The translations under genes and the position numbers were made by a program. From Laspinema olomoucense D3b (GTDB lineage Bacteria; Cyanobacteriota; Cyanobacteriia; Cyanobacteriales; Laspinemataceae), in NCBI RefSeq assembly GCF_025370785.1, contig NZ_JAMXFA010000004.1, forward strand, positions 86,796-150,795: 64,000 bases of DNA. Direction: 5' to 3'. The notes under the pieces are model-generated. The model saw only the letters and a list, made by a program, of their open reading frames with translations, was not told the DNA's origin and searched no databases. Shown here piece after piece: positions 54,912 to 64,000 of the stretch (position 1 is its first letter; each line of letters begins with the position of its first letter).

Positions 54912-56344
54912 TACACTCGCTCTACCGTAGATACTTCCGGTTTATTTCCATTGCTGCGGTTCAGAGTACCGATGACGTCGATACCGAGGGTGCGATCGAC
55001 GCGATCGAGGAATTGTCCGACGATTTCCGGATAGGCATTAACCAAACTGGCGATCGATTTGCCATCGCCATTGTCAATCACATTGATCCGATCAATCTGG
55101 ACACGCTGGGTAATATTTGCCACCTCTCGCAGGACCATTTCAATCTGTTGGATTAAGAAGACTTCGGCAGCATCTGCGCCGGTTTGTCGCCAGATTTCCG
55201 TAAAGAGGTCATTGACTTCGGCGGCAGCTTTGGCATTTTCCTCGAATACGGCAGCTTCCCCGCGCGATCGCAACTCTTGTGCTTGTCTGGCAGCTTCTGC
55301 GGGGAGGACTTCATCGGCTTCTAAACGGAGGCGTTCCAGGTCCGCGCGGATACTTTGTAGCAGTTGTTCGGCACGTGCTCGGGCTTCTTTTGCGGCAGCT
55401 TTTGTGCGTTCTTCTTCCGATCGCGCCTGTTGATCGAGTTCAGCTTTGATTTTCCGCAATTCGTTATTTTTTTCCTCGATCGCCATTCGTGCCAGGGTTT
55501 TGGCAACTTCGGACTCTTGCTGGGTTTGCGCTTCTACCGCCTCCGCTTCCGCCAATGCGTTGGATTCGGCAATTTCCGCATCCCGGACGATCGCCGCAAT
55601 TTGGCGGCGTCCGATGGAACTGAGGTAGTCTACATCATCGGAGACACTTTGAATTTTTAACGTATCAATTTCTAATCCCAGCCGTTGCAAATCATCCTGT
55701 ACATCGTCCGTAATTCGTTCCGCAAATCGCAGGCGATCTTCGTTCAGTTCTTCCGGGGTTAAGGTGGCAACAACACCCCGCAAATTGCCTTCTAGGGTTT
55801 CTCGGGCGACGCGAACGATTTCTTGGCGATCGCGGTCTAAAAAGCGTTCGATCGCATTGCCAACAATGTCGGGATTACTGGAAATTTTCACATTGGCGAT
55901 CGCTTGAATATTCAGCGGCGTTCCCCCTTTGGCATAGGCATTTTTGACCTCGACTGGCACCGGCATAGTAGTCAAATCCATGCGCTTAACCGTTTCCAAA
56001 ATCGGGATACAAATGGTGCGATGGCGAGTGACTCGATATCCTAATTCTTGACCCTCTTTGGTTTTTCTTTTCAACCCGGATAAAATTAAAATTTCGTTGG
56101 GTTTACAGATACAGAGGACTTTATTTAAAATCCATAATAATATCATAAACCCCAAAATTGATAAACCGATTGTCCCTCCCACTGAAATTAATCGATCCGT
56201 CATATTATTTTGAGGAGTAGACGGGGACGGATCGATTTGAGCAATTTGCAGGGTAGAGACTTCCTCCTGGGGTTTTCTGGCGATCGCACCCCCAGATTCG
56301 GTGAAATTTAGAGTCTTCAATGAGGTGTGAAGAAGCGGTTGCAT
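54911..56344 (-). CDS. Flotillin-like SPFH protein with N-terminal extension
   Basis: 477 residues. A ~47-residue N-terminal part precedes the transmembrane helix (ISVGGTIGLSILGFMILLWI, ~53-72). The SPFH domain (~78-250) has CIPILETVKRMDLTTMPVPV and LRGVVATLTPEELNEDRLRF. The coiled coil (~265-390) contains EAEAVEAQTQQESEVAKTLA, and the C-terminus has EVFLIQQIEMVLREVANITQ. It has clear paralogy to the 53052-54650 protein. ATG at 56344 has AAGGA upstream; a second ATG at 56203 would remove the extension. It is downstream of the YqiJ-like gene, forming an operon of three. Confidence 0.9.
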   Translation of the reverse strand: MQPLLHTSLKTLNFTESGGAIARKPQEEVSTLQIAQIDPSPSTPQNNMTDRLISVGGTIGLSILGFMILLWILNKVLCICKPNEILILSGLKRKTKEGQELGYRVTRHRTICIPILETVKRMDLTTMPVPVEVKNAYAKGGTPLNIQAIANVKISSNPDIVGNAIERFLDRDRQEIVRVARETLEGNLRGVVATLTPEELNEDRLRFAERITDDVQDDLQRLGLEIDTLKIQSVSDDVDYLSSIGRRQIAAIVRDAEIAESNALAEAEAVEAQTQQESEVAKTLARMAIEEKNNELRKIKAELDQQARSEEERTKAAAKEARARAEQLLQSIRADLERLRLEADEVLPAEAARQAQELRSRGEAAVFEENAKAAAEVNDLFTEIWRQTGADAAEVFLIQQIEMVLREVANITQRVQIDRINVIDNGDGKSIASLVNAYPEIVGQFLDRVDRTLGIDVIGTLNRSNGNKPEVSTVERV

Positions 56345-56437
56345 AGCGTAGGATTCCTTTTCAATTAAATTATTGAGAGAGAAATGTTGGGTTTTTGAAT
56401 GAACTTCCCCATGATTCAGCCCCGTTTTGGGGCGGCC

Positions 56438-57043
56438 TCATCGGGAGGGGTTCAAATCGGTGCAGTCTTCCGAGACAACCCAAAGACGATTATTTTTGAG
56501 ACCGACAATCAAAACTTGGTCTCCTTTTTTTAATGATTTAGACTCATCTGTAAAGGCCATAAATTCTACATAAGCACCTTTAACGTTAACCCGGACCTTG
56601 CCTCTACTTTCGCAATTGAAAGGAAGGAGGACCTTGGCCGAAAGACCTACTAAGTCACTAGAACGGGCGAGACTATTGGCATGGCGTTCGGCGAGACTTC
56701 TGAGAATACCAACCATTGTACTTCCACAAAAGATACCCATTGCCCCAGCAATTCCAGCAATTTGTCCAGCAGGCATTTCCGGGCGCAACCAATTCAGGAC
56801 CAGTCCAGTTAATCCAAAAAAGCAACTGCCGAAGGTCCAAAACTTGAGACTAAACAACGGTAACTGGAGGAGTCGCTTCAGCCCACTTTTCCGTTTTAAA
56901 CCCTCCAGTTTTTGACGGGTTTCAGTAATTTCCAGGTCCGCATCAAAGGCTACCCCGAAATCTCCACCGTCGAGTTCTCCAATCATGGCGAACAGGACGA
57001 ATATCCCACCAATGCCGAAACAAAAAAGATAAATAGGCATCAT
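56438..57043 (-). CDS. NfeD/YqiJ-like membrane protein with OB-fold tail
   Basis: 201 residues. A transmembrane helix at the start (YLFCFGIGGIFVLFAMIGEL), a middle with two more hydrophobic segments (KFWTFGSCFFGLTGLVLNWL, IAGIAGAMGIFCGSTMVGIL), and a soluble C-terminal domain (~125-195; GKVRVNVKGAYVEFMAF, KKGDQVLIVGLKNNRLWVV) that has the look of the NfeD/YqiJ OB-fold. Such proteins are encoded next to flotillin genes in many bacteria, exactly as here, and are thought to act as membrane partners. Two adjacent ATGs at 57043 and 57040. It is the first gene of the cluster. Confidence 0.82.
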   Translation of the reverse strand: MMPIYLFCFGIGGIFVLFAMIGELDGGDFGVAFDADLEITETRQKLEGLKRKSGLKRLLQLPLFSLKFWTFGSCFFGLTGLVLNWLRPEMPAGQIAGIAGAMGIFCGSTMVGILRSLAERHANSLARSSDLVGLSAKVLLPFNCESRGKVRVNVKGAYVEFMAFTDESKSLKKGDQVLIVGLKNNRLWVVSEDCTDLNPSR

Positions 57044-57369
57044 TTTAATAGTCTCGTCTGCTTATGAATTATTCAGACATCATTCATTGTCGCAAAAAAA
57101 ACCCCAAGCGTCCAGTTTTGTTACGAAAATTTGTGATAGGTAGGATTGCCGCTTCTGTAGCAGCAACGGCGATCGCCCCGGAGTGATGGGATCTCCCCCG
57201 TGAAAATCAAGATCCCAATTCAGGGACTTAGGGGATTTGGGGACAATCTCCCCTCTGGGGAATTTTGCCCGAACCTAGAGAATTTGGGGGGATGGAGTCT
57301 GCATCCGAGGCGATCGTCCCACTTTTTCTGAGATAATAATGTCCCTAACTCTAAATTAAGGAAAACGTG
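57044..57369. other. Intergenic region between divergent flotillin operon and proS
   Basis: About 325 bases. Both the flotillin-operon and the proS promoter should lie here. It has no repeat or RNA gene that I can identify; a T/A-rich tract lies near 57330-57365. Confidence 0.5.
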
Positions 57370-59187
57370 ATGCGACTATCACAAATGCTGTTTGTTACCC
57401 TCCGTGAAGACCCCGCCGAAGCGGAAATTCCCAGTCATAAACTGCTGTTGCGCGCCGGTTATATCCGTCGGATTGCCAGTGGAGTTTATGCTTATTTGCC
57501 TTTAATGTGGCGGGTTCTCAAAAAAGTATCCAATATTGTGCGCGAAGAAATGGACGCCACCGGTGCTCAAGAATGTCTGTTGCCGCAATTGCAACCGGCG
57601 GAGTTATGGCAAGAGTCCGGACGGTGGGAGACTTACACCAAGGCAGAAGGGATTATGTTTGCCCTCACCGATCGCCAGGAACGAGAAATGGGACTAGGAC
57701 CGACTCACGAAGAAGTCATCACCGCGATCGCCCGGGAAACAATTCGGTCTTATCGTCAACTTCCCCTCCATTTGTATCAAATTCAAAACAAATTTCGCGA
57801 TGAAATTCGCCCCCGCTTTGGATTAATGCGCGGACGAGAATTCATTATGAAAGATGGCTATTCCTTCCATGCGGACGAAGCCAGTTTACAGAAAACTTAT
57901 GCCGATATGGACTGGGCTTATAGCAATATGTTTCGCCGTTGTGGCTTAGAATTTCGCGCCGTTCAAGCCGATTCCGGGGCCATTGGTGGGGCAGCATCCC
58001 AGGAATTTATGATCTTGGCAGAAGCGGGAGAGGATGAAGTTCTTTATACCGAAGATGGCAAATATGCGGCCAACGTGGAAAAAGCCACCTCCTTACCTCC
58101 CGATGCCCAACCCAGTGCTTTTAGCCTCTATGAAAAACGAGAAACTCCCAATACCAACACCATTGATACACTCTGTCGATTTCTCAAATGTTCCCCCACG
58201 GAAGTGGTCAAAAATATCATTTATCGGGTTGTCTATGACAATGGTAAAATGGTCTTGGTCTTGGTGAGTATTCGCGGTGATTTAGAAGTTAATGAAGTGA
58301 AACTCTATAATGAGTTAGCAAAACTAGCACCTAATTATGGGGGGAATGCCATCATTGCCCTGGATATTCCCTCGGAACAGGTACAACAACAATTAACCCT
58401 CACACCTTTACCATTAGGATATATTGGTCCAGATTTAGCGGATAATTATATCACCAAATCCGAACATTTGCACCGGGAATTTGTCCGATTTGCCGATCGC
58501 ACTGTAGTTGAGTTAAAGAATTTTGTGACCGGGGCCAATGAAACCGGGTATCATGTGGTCGGTGCGAATTGGGGGGAACAGTTTCCTTTAAGCGATCGCA
58601 TCGTCGATTTACGCAAATCCCAAGCAGGCGATCGGGCGGTTCATGACCCCAGTCAAGTCCTAAAAAGTGCACGAGGCATCGAAGTCGGTCACATCTTCCA
58701 ACTCGGGACTAAATATTCCCAAGCTTTGGGCGCAACCTATACCAATGAACAAGGGGAAAGTGTCCCGTTAGTGATGGGATGCTATGGCGTAGGAGTCTCT
58801 CGATTAGCCCAGGCAGCGGTAGAGCAATCTTATGATAAAGATGGCATCATTTGGCCGGTGGCGATCGCTCCCTATCATGCCATTATTTGCATTCCCAATA
58901 TTTCCGATACTGAACAGGTAGAAGTCGCAGAAAAACTCTACACCGAACTCACTTTAGCCGGAGTCGAAACCCTATTAGATGACCGAGAAGAACGGGCTGG
59001 AGTCAAATTTAAAGATGCAGATTTGGTGGGAATTCCCTATCGAATTGTTACGGGTCGCTCCCTGAAATCTGGTAAAGTAGAAGTAGTCGAACGGGCTACT
59101 AAAACCTCCCATGAAATTGCCATCTCTGACGTTGCCGTCACCCTAAAACAATGGATTGATGAGGCTTTATCTTCATCGGTTAGGTAA
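57370..59187 (+). CDS. proS: Prolyl-tRNA synthetase, bacterial type
   Basis: 605 residues from ATG 57370, preceded by AAGGAAAACG. Class II synthetase with motif 2 [20 protein letters not shown] (~143-160), and the bacterial-type editing insertion (~230-390) that hydrolyses mischarged Ala-tRNA-Pro. Motif 3 is [18 protein letters not shown] (~465). The anticodon-binding domain has [20 protein letters not shown] and the C-terminus ends with LKQWIDEAL. Complete; no sign of truncation. It is not followed by co-directed housekeeping genes. Confidence 0.97.
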   Translation: MRLSQMLFVTLREDPAEAEIPSHKLLLRAGYIRRIASGVYAYLPLMWRVLKKVSNIVREEMDATGAQECLLPQLQPAELWQESGRWETYTKAEGIMFALTDRQEREMGLGPTHEEVITAIARETIRSYRQLPLHLYQIQNKFRDEIRPRFGLMRGREFIMKDGYSFHADEASLQKTYADMDWAYSNMFRRCGLEFRAVQADSGAIGGAASQEFMILAEAGEDEVLYTEDGKYAANVEKATSLPPDAQPSAFSLYEKRETPNTNTIDTLCRFLKCSPTEVVKNIIYRVVYDNGKMVLVLVSIRGDLEVNEVKLYNELAKLAPNYGGNAIIALDIPSEQVQQQLTLTPLPLGYIGPDLADNYITKSEHLHREFVRFADRTVVELKNFVTGANETGYHVVGANWGEQFPLSDRIVDLRKSQAGDRAVHDPSQVLKSARGIEVGHIFQLGTKYSQALGATYTNEQGESVPLVMGCYGVGVSRLAQAAVEQSYDKDGIIWPVAIAPYHAIICIPNISDTEQVEVAEKLYTELTLAGVETLLDDREERAGVKFKDADLVGIPYRIVTGRSLKSGKVEVVERATKTSHEIAISDVAVTLKQWIDEALSSSVR

Positions 59188-59304
59188 CATCAGGAATGCG
59201 GAGTTTAAAAAGGTACGTTACTTACCCTAGTAAACAGCTTAAAAGCCGTTTCTGAGATTAGCTAACCAACCCTACTGCCCTGTCCAAATAGGGAGAATCC
59301 ACCC

Positions 59305-59364
59305 CAGGAGTGGGAGCATCTTGCTCCCTACCCCTTTGGACGAAGCAAGATGCTCCCACTCCTG
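59305..59364. repeat. Perfect 21-bp inverted repeat, dispersed cyanobacterial type
   Basis: The arm at 59305-59325 (CAGGAGTGGGAGCATCTTGC, plus T) is perfectly inverted at 59344-59364, with an 18-base spacer. A fragment of the same motif (ATCTTGCTCCC) is at 23846. The element lies between proS and the first DUF2993 gene and can form a long hairpin; it is probably a dispersed, possibly mobilised, repeat. Confidence 0.9.
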
Positions 59365-59440
59365 AATTTTCTGGATATCATGATTCATACACCCTATCAA
59401 AACCCCAATCACCGATGCTCTCTTCTCTCATCAAACCCGA

Positions 59441-60232
59441 ATGGAATTTTTCACCCTTCTGCTAACCAGTCTGTTTACTTTAGTCTCTCCTGCGGGGATT
59501 GCCTTAGATACTTTGGCTGAACAGAATATTCGCGATCGCCTCTTAGCAGCGGAAGAACTCGAAGTCCGCATGGATAACACCCCCAGCTATCAATTACTCG
59601 CCGGAAAAGTCGATCGCCTGCGAATTGCGGGCCGGGGATTGTCCTTAATCCCGGGGTTAAGACTGGATATTTTAGAAATAGAAACCGACGCCATTGATAT
59701 CAATCCTAGAGAGTTAGGACGGGGTTCCGGGAATAGCCCAGTCCGGGGATTACAAAAACCGTTACAGGCGGCAGTTCGGATTGCTGTAACCGAGGCTGAT
59801 ATCAATACCGCCTTGCAGTCCCCTGAACTTTATAATCAAATGCAAACTCTAGCCTTGAGCTTATTTAATTCTCCCTTAATTCAACAAATTGCTGCCCGTT
59901 ATACCCTGGTTAATCGGCAAGTCACTTTTTTACCTAATAACCGAGTTCGGTTCCAATCTCAAGTTCAAGAACGGGGATATAATGACTTCCTAACCTTAAC
60001 CGTAGAAACAGGCATCAATGTAATCGAAGGTCAACAATTACAACTCCTTTCCCCCTCCGTCTGGGTGAACGATCGCCCAGCACCCCGACGATTAGTCACC
60101 GGACTCTTAGATTTAACCCGCCGGTTTAATTTACAGCGGCTAGAAAATCGCGGAGTGCGATCGCAAGTCTTGCACTTTAACCTCACCCCATCCGGTGCAG
60201 AAATTGCCCTATTCTTGGCAGTCAACCCTTAG
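59441..60232 (+). CDS. DUF2993 (LmeA-like) protein
   Basis: 263 residues. The N-terminus (MEFFTLLLTSLFTLVSPAGI) is a hydrophobic signal or anchor. The body has the DUF2993 layout: LLAAEELEVRMDNTPSYQLL, KVDRLRIAGRGLSLIPGLRL, AVRIAVTEADINTALQSPEL and a C-terminal VLHFNLTPSGAEIALFLAV. DUF2993 includes mycobacterial LmeA, a periplasmic lipomannan-extension factor related to lipid-binding folds; the cyanobacterial role is unknown. It is a paralogue of the protein at 63054 and probably faces the periplasm or thylakoid lumen. Confidence 0.85.
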   Translation: MEFFTLLLTSLFTLVSPAGIALDTLAEQNIRDRLLAAEELEVRMDNTPSYQLLAGKVDRLRIAGRGLSLIPGLRLDILEIETDAIDINPRELGRGSGNSPVRGLQKPLQAAVRIAVTEADINTALQSPELYNQMQTLALSLFNSPLIQQIAARYTLVNRQVTFLPNNRVRFQSQVQERGYNDFLTLTVETGINVIEGQQLQLLSPSVWVNDRPAPRRLVTGLLDLTRRFNLQRLENRGVRSQVLHFNLTPSGAEIALFLAVNP

Positions 60233-60414
60233 ACTAGAGAGAATCACCCCCTACCGACGTCCCCTTTCTCAATTTCCTAGAGCCTCCTCCGGTTTGTGTG
60301 ACAATAGCACCCCGGTGTGAGTTACCGCCCTAGCTGAGGAATCCTATGGGTGTGGCTCCACAGACAAGGGGCAAATATTCGGATAGACTGAGCTAGAGGA
60401 TTATTGAAAATACT

Positions 60415-62757
60415 ATGGATGTGGGGAACAGTATGAACGCCGAAGGGTTTGCTTTTAAGCGGATTGTGGAAGAAACTGAAAAATGGGGACAAGATACCGT
60501 AACCCTACCGGAAAATCTACCTCGTTCTGAGGCTGGGGAAAAAGCCCTGAGCGAATTTTTGCACGTAATGCAGCTTGAGCTAGAGGATGCTCGCTTGGAG
60601 GAGTCGCAGGTGCAGGAGTACCGGGAACCCCTGGCGCAATTTGTCTCGCAACCGTTGGTCCAGGAAACCCTACTCGGAGTTTTTGACAAAGACTGCAAAA
60701 CTATCTCTACAGATACTTTAGCAGAAACCTGGACTCAGCTCAATTTAACTCCCCTCCCAGACGGGTTTAATTGGGAAGCAGTAGCGCGAATTTATTTCAA
60801 ACAAATTAAAGCCTTTGTTCACGCCAGAGAATTGGTCGATCGCCTCCTGAACTCCCAAGGAGAAGATGCACTCACCTTGGATGACATCAAACAGGATGTA
60901 TTTCTGCAACATCTGTTTGATGAACCTTGGCATGAAGTGATGCGGCAAATCGTGAGGATGATTGCACCGGAATTGGCGGGAGAGTTACTCAATTCTCTCA
61001 TAGAAAACCAAGTCGAACCCTCTAACTTTACTCACTTATTTGTAGCGGCAGAATGTCTGGCGGTTTTGCCCGATCGCACCGCCTTGACGGGAATCGCCAA
61101 TCAACTGCGCGATCGCCTCCAATCCTTAACCCAACATCCGGAAGTTGATGAACTCATCCTCACCCGCCTGCGCGCCATTTCCACCCTGGCGCGAGTCTGG
61201 AAAACCGACCCGGATACCCTCCCCTGGTTGCAATCCCTGGTAGAATCCCCCGTTGCCGAAACCATCCGCATGAGTGCCGTGGATGAAATCGCCCTCTGCT
61301 GGAAAGAACGCCCAGAGATTCTCTCTTGGCTCAAAACCTTAGCACAATCCTCCGTTGCTGAAATTACCCGGGTGAGTGCAGTGCGATCGCTGGCAACTCA
61401 CTACCACCAGGACCCGGAGATTCTTCCCCTAATCAAAACCTTAGCCCAAAGCGATCGCTATTGGCTGGTTCGGGAGGCGGCATTGGAAGAATTAGCCCAA
61501 GGATGGCACGATGATCCCCAAACCTTTTCCCTGATTGCAGCGATCGCCCAATCCGACTCCGAGGCAGATGTGAGAGAGGCTGCCGTAGAAGAACTCGCCA
61601 AAGGTTGGAGTCAAGATAAAGAGACTTCTGCCTTGATTGGAACCTTAGCCGAGTCTGATCCAGATTGGCACGTCAGAATTGCTGCCATGCAACAGTTTGC
61701 TATCTCCTGGTATGACAATCCAGCTACCTTGGTTTGGTTACGAACTCGCGCCTTGTCTGATCCCGATTGGCACGTCAGAATTGCCGCCATGCAGCAGATT
61801 GCTACCGGCTGGTTTGAGGACCCGGAAACCGTCGCTTGGTTACGCGATCGCATCGTTTCTGATGATGCATGGCAAGTGCGCATCGCTGCCTTACAACTCG
61901 CTGCTGCTTGGTTTGAAGACCCGAAAACCTTACCGATTTTGAAAACAATTGCCACCTCGGACCGCGATCGCCGGGTCCGGGAAGCAGCAGTGCACGAGTT
62001 TACTCGCACTTGGAAGGATGACCCGGAACTGTTACCCATTCTCAAATCCCGGGTGACTCAAGACGAACATTGGCAGGTGCGTGTCGCTGCCTTACAGCAA
62101 CTGGCTACGGGATGGTATGACGACCCGGACACCCTACCCATTCTCAAGGTTCAGGCGATCAATGATGCATCATCAGATGTGAGAATGACCACCTTGCGAG
62201 AACTGGCTTCCGGTTGGTTTGATGACCCAGAAACCTTGCCCCTTTTAAAGAGTCGGGCCACATCGGATCCAGGCTGGGATGTGAGAATTGTCGCCCTGCG
62301 AGAATTGGCAACGGGTTGGAAAGAACACTCGGAAACATGGACCATTGTCAAAAGCCGCGCTCAAGCGGATGAGAATTGGGCCGTGCGTCTTGCCGGGGCG
62401 ATCGAGTTGGTGACCCACTGGCCCCAAAATCCGGAAACTTTCGAGATTGTCAAAACCCGGGCTTGTACCGATGAGGATTCGTTTGTGAGACTCTCGGCCC
62501 TGCAACAGTTGGTCAAAGGGGGATGGGATGAGGCGGCGGTATTTGCCTTTTTGTGCGATCGCGCCATCAATGATCCCTTTGTGCCATTACAAGATGGGGC
62601 ACTCAATCCGCGAATCACGGCCCTGGAGGCCATCGTCCAGTATTATGGGGATCACCCAGAAACCCTCCCCTTACTCCGCGATCGCGCCCAATCTGACCCC
62701 GATGAAAAAGTGCGGGCCTTTGCTCAAGCCTTCTTATCCACTCCGGGCAAAAACTAG
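60415..62757 (+). CDS. HEAT-repeat protein, fifteen ~34-residue units
   Basis: 780 residues. The N-terminal ~260 residues are helical and unassigned (FKRIVEETEKWGQDTVTLPE, LQVMQLELEDARLEE-like helix). Residues ~262-778 contain fifteen tandem repeats of ~34 residues with the pattern W-x-x-(D/N)-P-x-T-x-x-x-(I/L)-(K/R), then S-D-x-x-W-x-V-R-x-x-A-(L/M)-x-x-L-A-x-G. The V-R-x-x-A helix is typical of HEAT/PBS-lyase-like repeats. It is not an obvious phycobilin lyase because no lyase-type cysteine or chromophore motif is seen. HEAT arrays usually bind partner proteins; the partner is unknown. ATG at 60415 is used; ATG at 60430 is a possible alternative. Confidence 0.85.
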   Translation: MDVGNSMNAEGFAFKRIVEETEKWGQDTVTLPENLPRSEAGEKALSEFLHVMQLELEDARLEESQVQEYREPLAQFVSQPLVQETLLGVFDKDCKTISTDTLAETWTQLNLTPLPDGFNWEAVARIYFKQIKAFVHARELVDRLLNSQGEDALTLDDIKQDVFLQHLFDEPWHEVMRQIVRMIAPELAGELLNSLIENQVEPSNFTHLFVAAECLAVLPDRTALTGIANQLRDRLQSLTQHPEVDELILTRLRAISTLARVWKTDPDTLPWLQSLVESPVAETIRMSAVDEIALCWKERPEILSWLKTLAQSSVAEITRVSAVRSLATHYHQDPEILPLIKTLAQSDRYWLVREAALEELAQGWHDDPQTFSLIAAIAQSDSEADVREAAVEELAKGWSQDKETSALIGTLAESDPDWHVRIAAMQQFAISWYDNPATLVWLRTRALSDPDWHVRIAAMQQIATGWFEDPETVAWLRDRIVSDDAWQVRIAALQLAAAWFEDPKTLPILKTIATSDRDRRVREAAVHEFTRTWKDDPELLPILKSRVTQDEHWQVRVAALQQLATGWYDDPDTLPILKVQAINDASSDVRMTTLRELASGWFDDPETLPLLKSRATSDPGWDVRIVALRELATGWKEHSETWTIVKSRAQADENWAVRLAGAIELVTHWPQNPETFEIVKTRACTDEDSFVRLSALQQLVKGGWDEAAVFAFLCDRAINDPFVPLQDGALNPRITALEAIVQYYGDHPETLPLLRDRAQSDPDEKVRAFAQAFLSTPGKN

Positions 62758-63053
62758 ACCCGGTATTTCTGGTTTACCCCTTGACAAAACTCCTCTTTTA
62801 CCCATTAGGCTCACCCTGATCGGTCCCAGCCTCGTCAGGGGGGACTCACCAGACTGCTCCCACCCCCACCTAGAAACCCGGTTTAAAACAGAAGTTCTGA
62901 GCCTCCTGTGTCATAACACCCACAACCTAAACACTGTAAGCAGGCCAGATTTGCCCCGGGGCAATTGGGACCAATTGGAGAAACCTGGAAACTGCCTTTT
63001 ATCCTCCTTACAGCTTGCCCCCGCGACTTAGCCTAATTCATTAAAAAGAAATT

Positions 63054-63884
63054 ATGGAATTATTTACCCTGGTTTTAACCGGAATTCTCACCTTAGTATC
63101 CCCCGTGGGGGTGACATTCGATAATATCGCTGAGAGAGATATCCGCGAGGCCCTCCATAATGCCGAACAGTTGGAAGTCCGCCTGGATAATGCCCCAAAC
63201 TACGCCCTACTGAGGGGAAATATCCAACGCTTACGCTTTGCGGGGCGGGGATTGTACGTCACGCCGGACCTCCGTATCGATACCGTGGAAATGGAAAGCG
63301 ACCCGATCGCGGTGGATATTAACCGTCTCAACCAAGAAGACCGCACCTCGATCCCGCGCTTTCTGCGGGAACCCTTACAAGGGGCGATGCGCGTAGTTAT
63401 CACCGAAGCGGACCTCAACCGCGCCTTGCGATCGCCCGCTGCGGCTGATCCCCTCCGGGAACTCGGCATCGGGCTCACCCGGACCAATGAACCCGAGGCC
63501 CAAACCGACTCCCAACGCTTTCAAATTGTCAACCCCGAGGTGGAATTCTTAGCCAATAATCGCGTGCGCTTCCAGTTAGAAATTGAGGATCGCCGGGATA
63601 ATGAATCCGCGCAAATCGTTGTAGAGACAGGGTTAACCTCAATTAACGGGGCAAGAATTCAGGCAGTCAACCCGACCATCTGGATTAATAATGAAGAGGC
63701 CCCCCCTCAGTTGCTGACGATTTTTTCCCGAATCCTCGATCGCGCCCTAGATCTCAGAAAATATGAAGAGCGGGGATTATTTGCCCGGGTTTTAAAATTT
63801 GACCTGGGTCCCGATCGCCTAGAAGTTGCCGCATTTATTCGCATCGATCAGCCCGATGCCTTGTCGGGATTGACTCCAGAGTAA
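63054..63884 (+). CDS. DUF2993 (LmeA-like) protein
   Basis: 276 residues, paralogous to the protein at 59441: MELFTLVLTGILTLVSPVGV, NAEQLEVRLDNAPNYALLRG, RLRFAGRGLYVTPDLRIDTV and AMRVVITEADLNRALRSPAA. The C-terminal half has VEFLANNRVRFQLEIEDRRD and a strand LKFDLGPDRLEVAAFIRI. It has an extra ~15-residue insertion around residue 145 compared with its paralogue. ATG at 63054, with AAAAAGAAATT upstream. The two DUF2993 genes and the HEAT gene between them are co-directed, with gaps of about 180 and 300 bases. Confidence 0.85.
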   Translation: MELFTLVLTGILTLVSPVGVTFDNIAERDIREALHNAEQLEVRLDNAPNYALLRGNIQRLRFAGRGLYVTPDLRIDTVEMESDPIAVDINRLNQEDRTSIPRFLREPLQGAMRVVITEADLNRALRSPAAADPLRELGIGLTRTNEPEAQTDSQRFQIVNPEVEFLANNRVRFQLEIEDRRDNESAQIVVETGLTSINGARIQAVNPTIWINNEEAPPQLLTIFSRILDRALDLRKYEERGLFARVLKFDLGPDRLEVAAFIRIDQPDALSGLTPE

Positions 63885-64000
63885 GTTTTCGGGAACGTTA
63901 GCCGCTTCCCTTGTAGTTTCTTGCCAAGGTCTACCGGCATCTTGAATTAAAGATGTAGCTATTTGTTCTTAAGGCATTGGCGATCGTCAATTAACCCCAT

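Noticed and set aside
54651-55156. Several plus-strand frames across the pyrimidine repeats (SPSPPSSP-like proteins)
   Set aside because: They only reflect the nonamer repeat and the antisense of the flotillin gene.

Overview
The window reads as chromosome of a filamentous cyanobacterium, probably Oscillatoriales. Direct evidence is the very frequent HIP1 octamer GCGATCGC, cyanobacterial-type genes (ferredoxin sulfite reductase, TxlA/HCF164-like thioredoxin, DUF1825, NIL-ferredoxin, VTE6-like kinase, DUF2993) and many dispersed cyanobacterial repeats (heptamer and nonamer tandem repeats, palindromic C/G-rich elements). The order is inferred. No rRNA, tRNA, CRISPR array, prophage or intact insertion sequence was found. 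Several likely start codons differ from the longest possible frame; the reason is given in each entry.

Layout. 1-2141 holds the N-terminal part of a secreted filamentous-haemagglutinin-type protein that runs off the left edge through an octapeptide repeat. 3.3-5.4 kb encodes a cation/proton antiporter with universal-stress domains. 5.4-9.8 kb holds mtnA, a geranylgeranyl-reductase-like flavoprotein and dxs. 10-13 kb has small enzymes and a family 4 uracil-DNA glycosylase. 12.7-15.9 kb is a tyrS-pyrF-lipoprotein-like cluster whose last gene carries an in-frame array with a 114-bp period. 16.3-24.7 kb is mainly envelope and housekeeping: a class A PBP, lepB, NIL-ferredoxin, a txlA-like gene, murG and GtrA. 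25.8-30.1 kb has sir with an unusual C-terminal DNA-binding-like tail, a DUF389 protein and rsmE. 30-34 kb holds small genes, a lipase-like hydrolase, an SH3 protein, a VOC protein and a VTE6-like kinase.

34.2-40.0 kb is one giant DUF4347/RTX surface protein. 40.5-44.6 kb has a VanX-like dipeptidase and two multi-pass membrane proteins, one GT39-like. 44.9-50.3 kb contains a 1092-residue tubulin-like GTPase with a C-terminal zinc ribbon, flanked by two Uma2 proteins. 50.4-52.9 kb has malQ and an acetoacetate-decarboxylase-like protein. 53.0-57.0 kb is a three-gene SPFH/flotillin cluster with a YqiJ/NfeD-like partner. 57.4-59.2 kb is proS. 59.4-63.9 kb has two DUF2993 paralogues around a HEAT-repeat protein.

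The most interesting candidates are the tubulin-like/zinc-ribbon gene and its neighbours, the flotillin pair with its OB-fold partner, the sulfite reductase with a ribbon-helix-helix-like tail, and the repeat array that has become part of an open reading frame coupled to pyrF. Functions come from reading motifs by eye; no database search was run.
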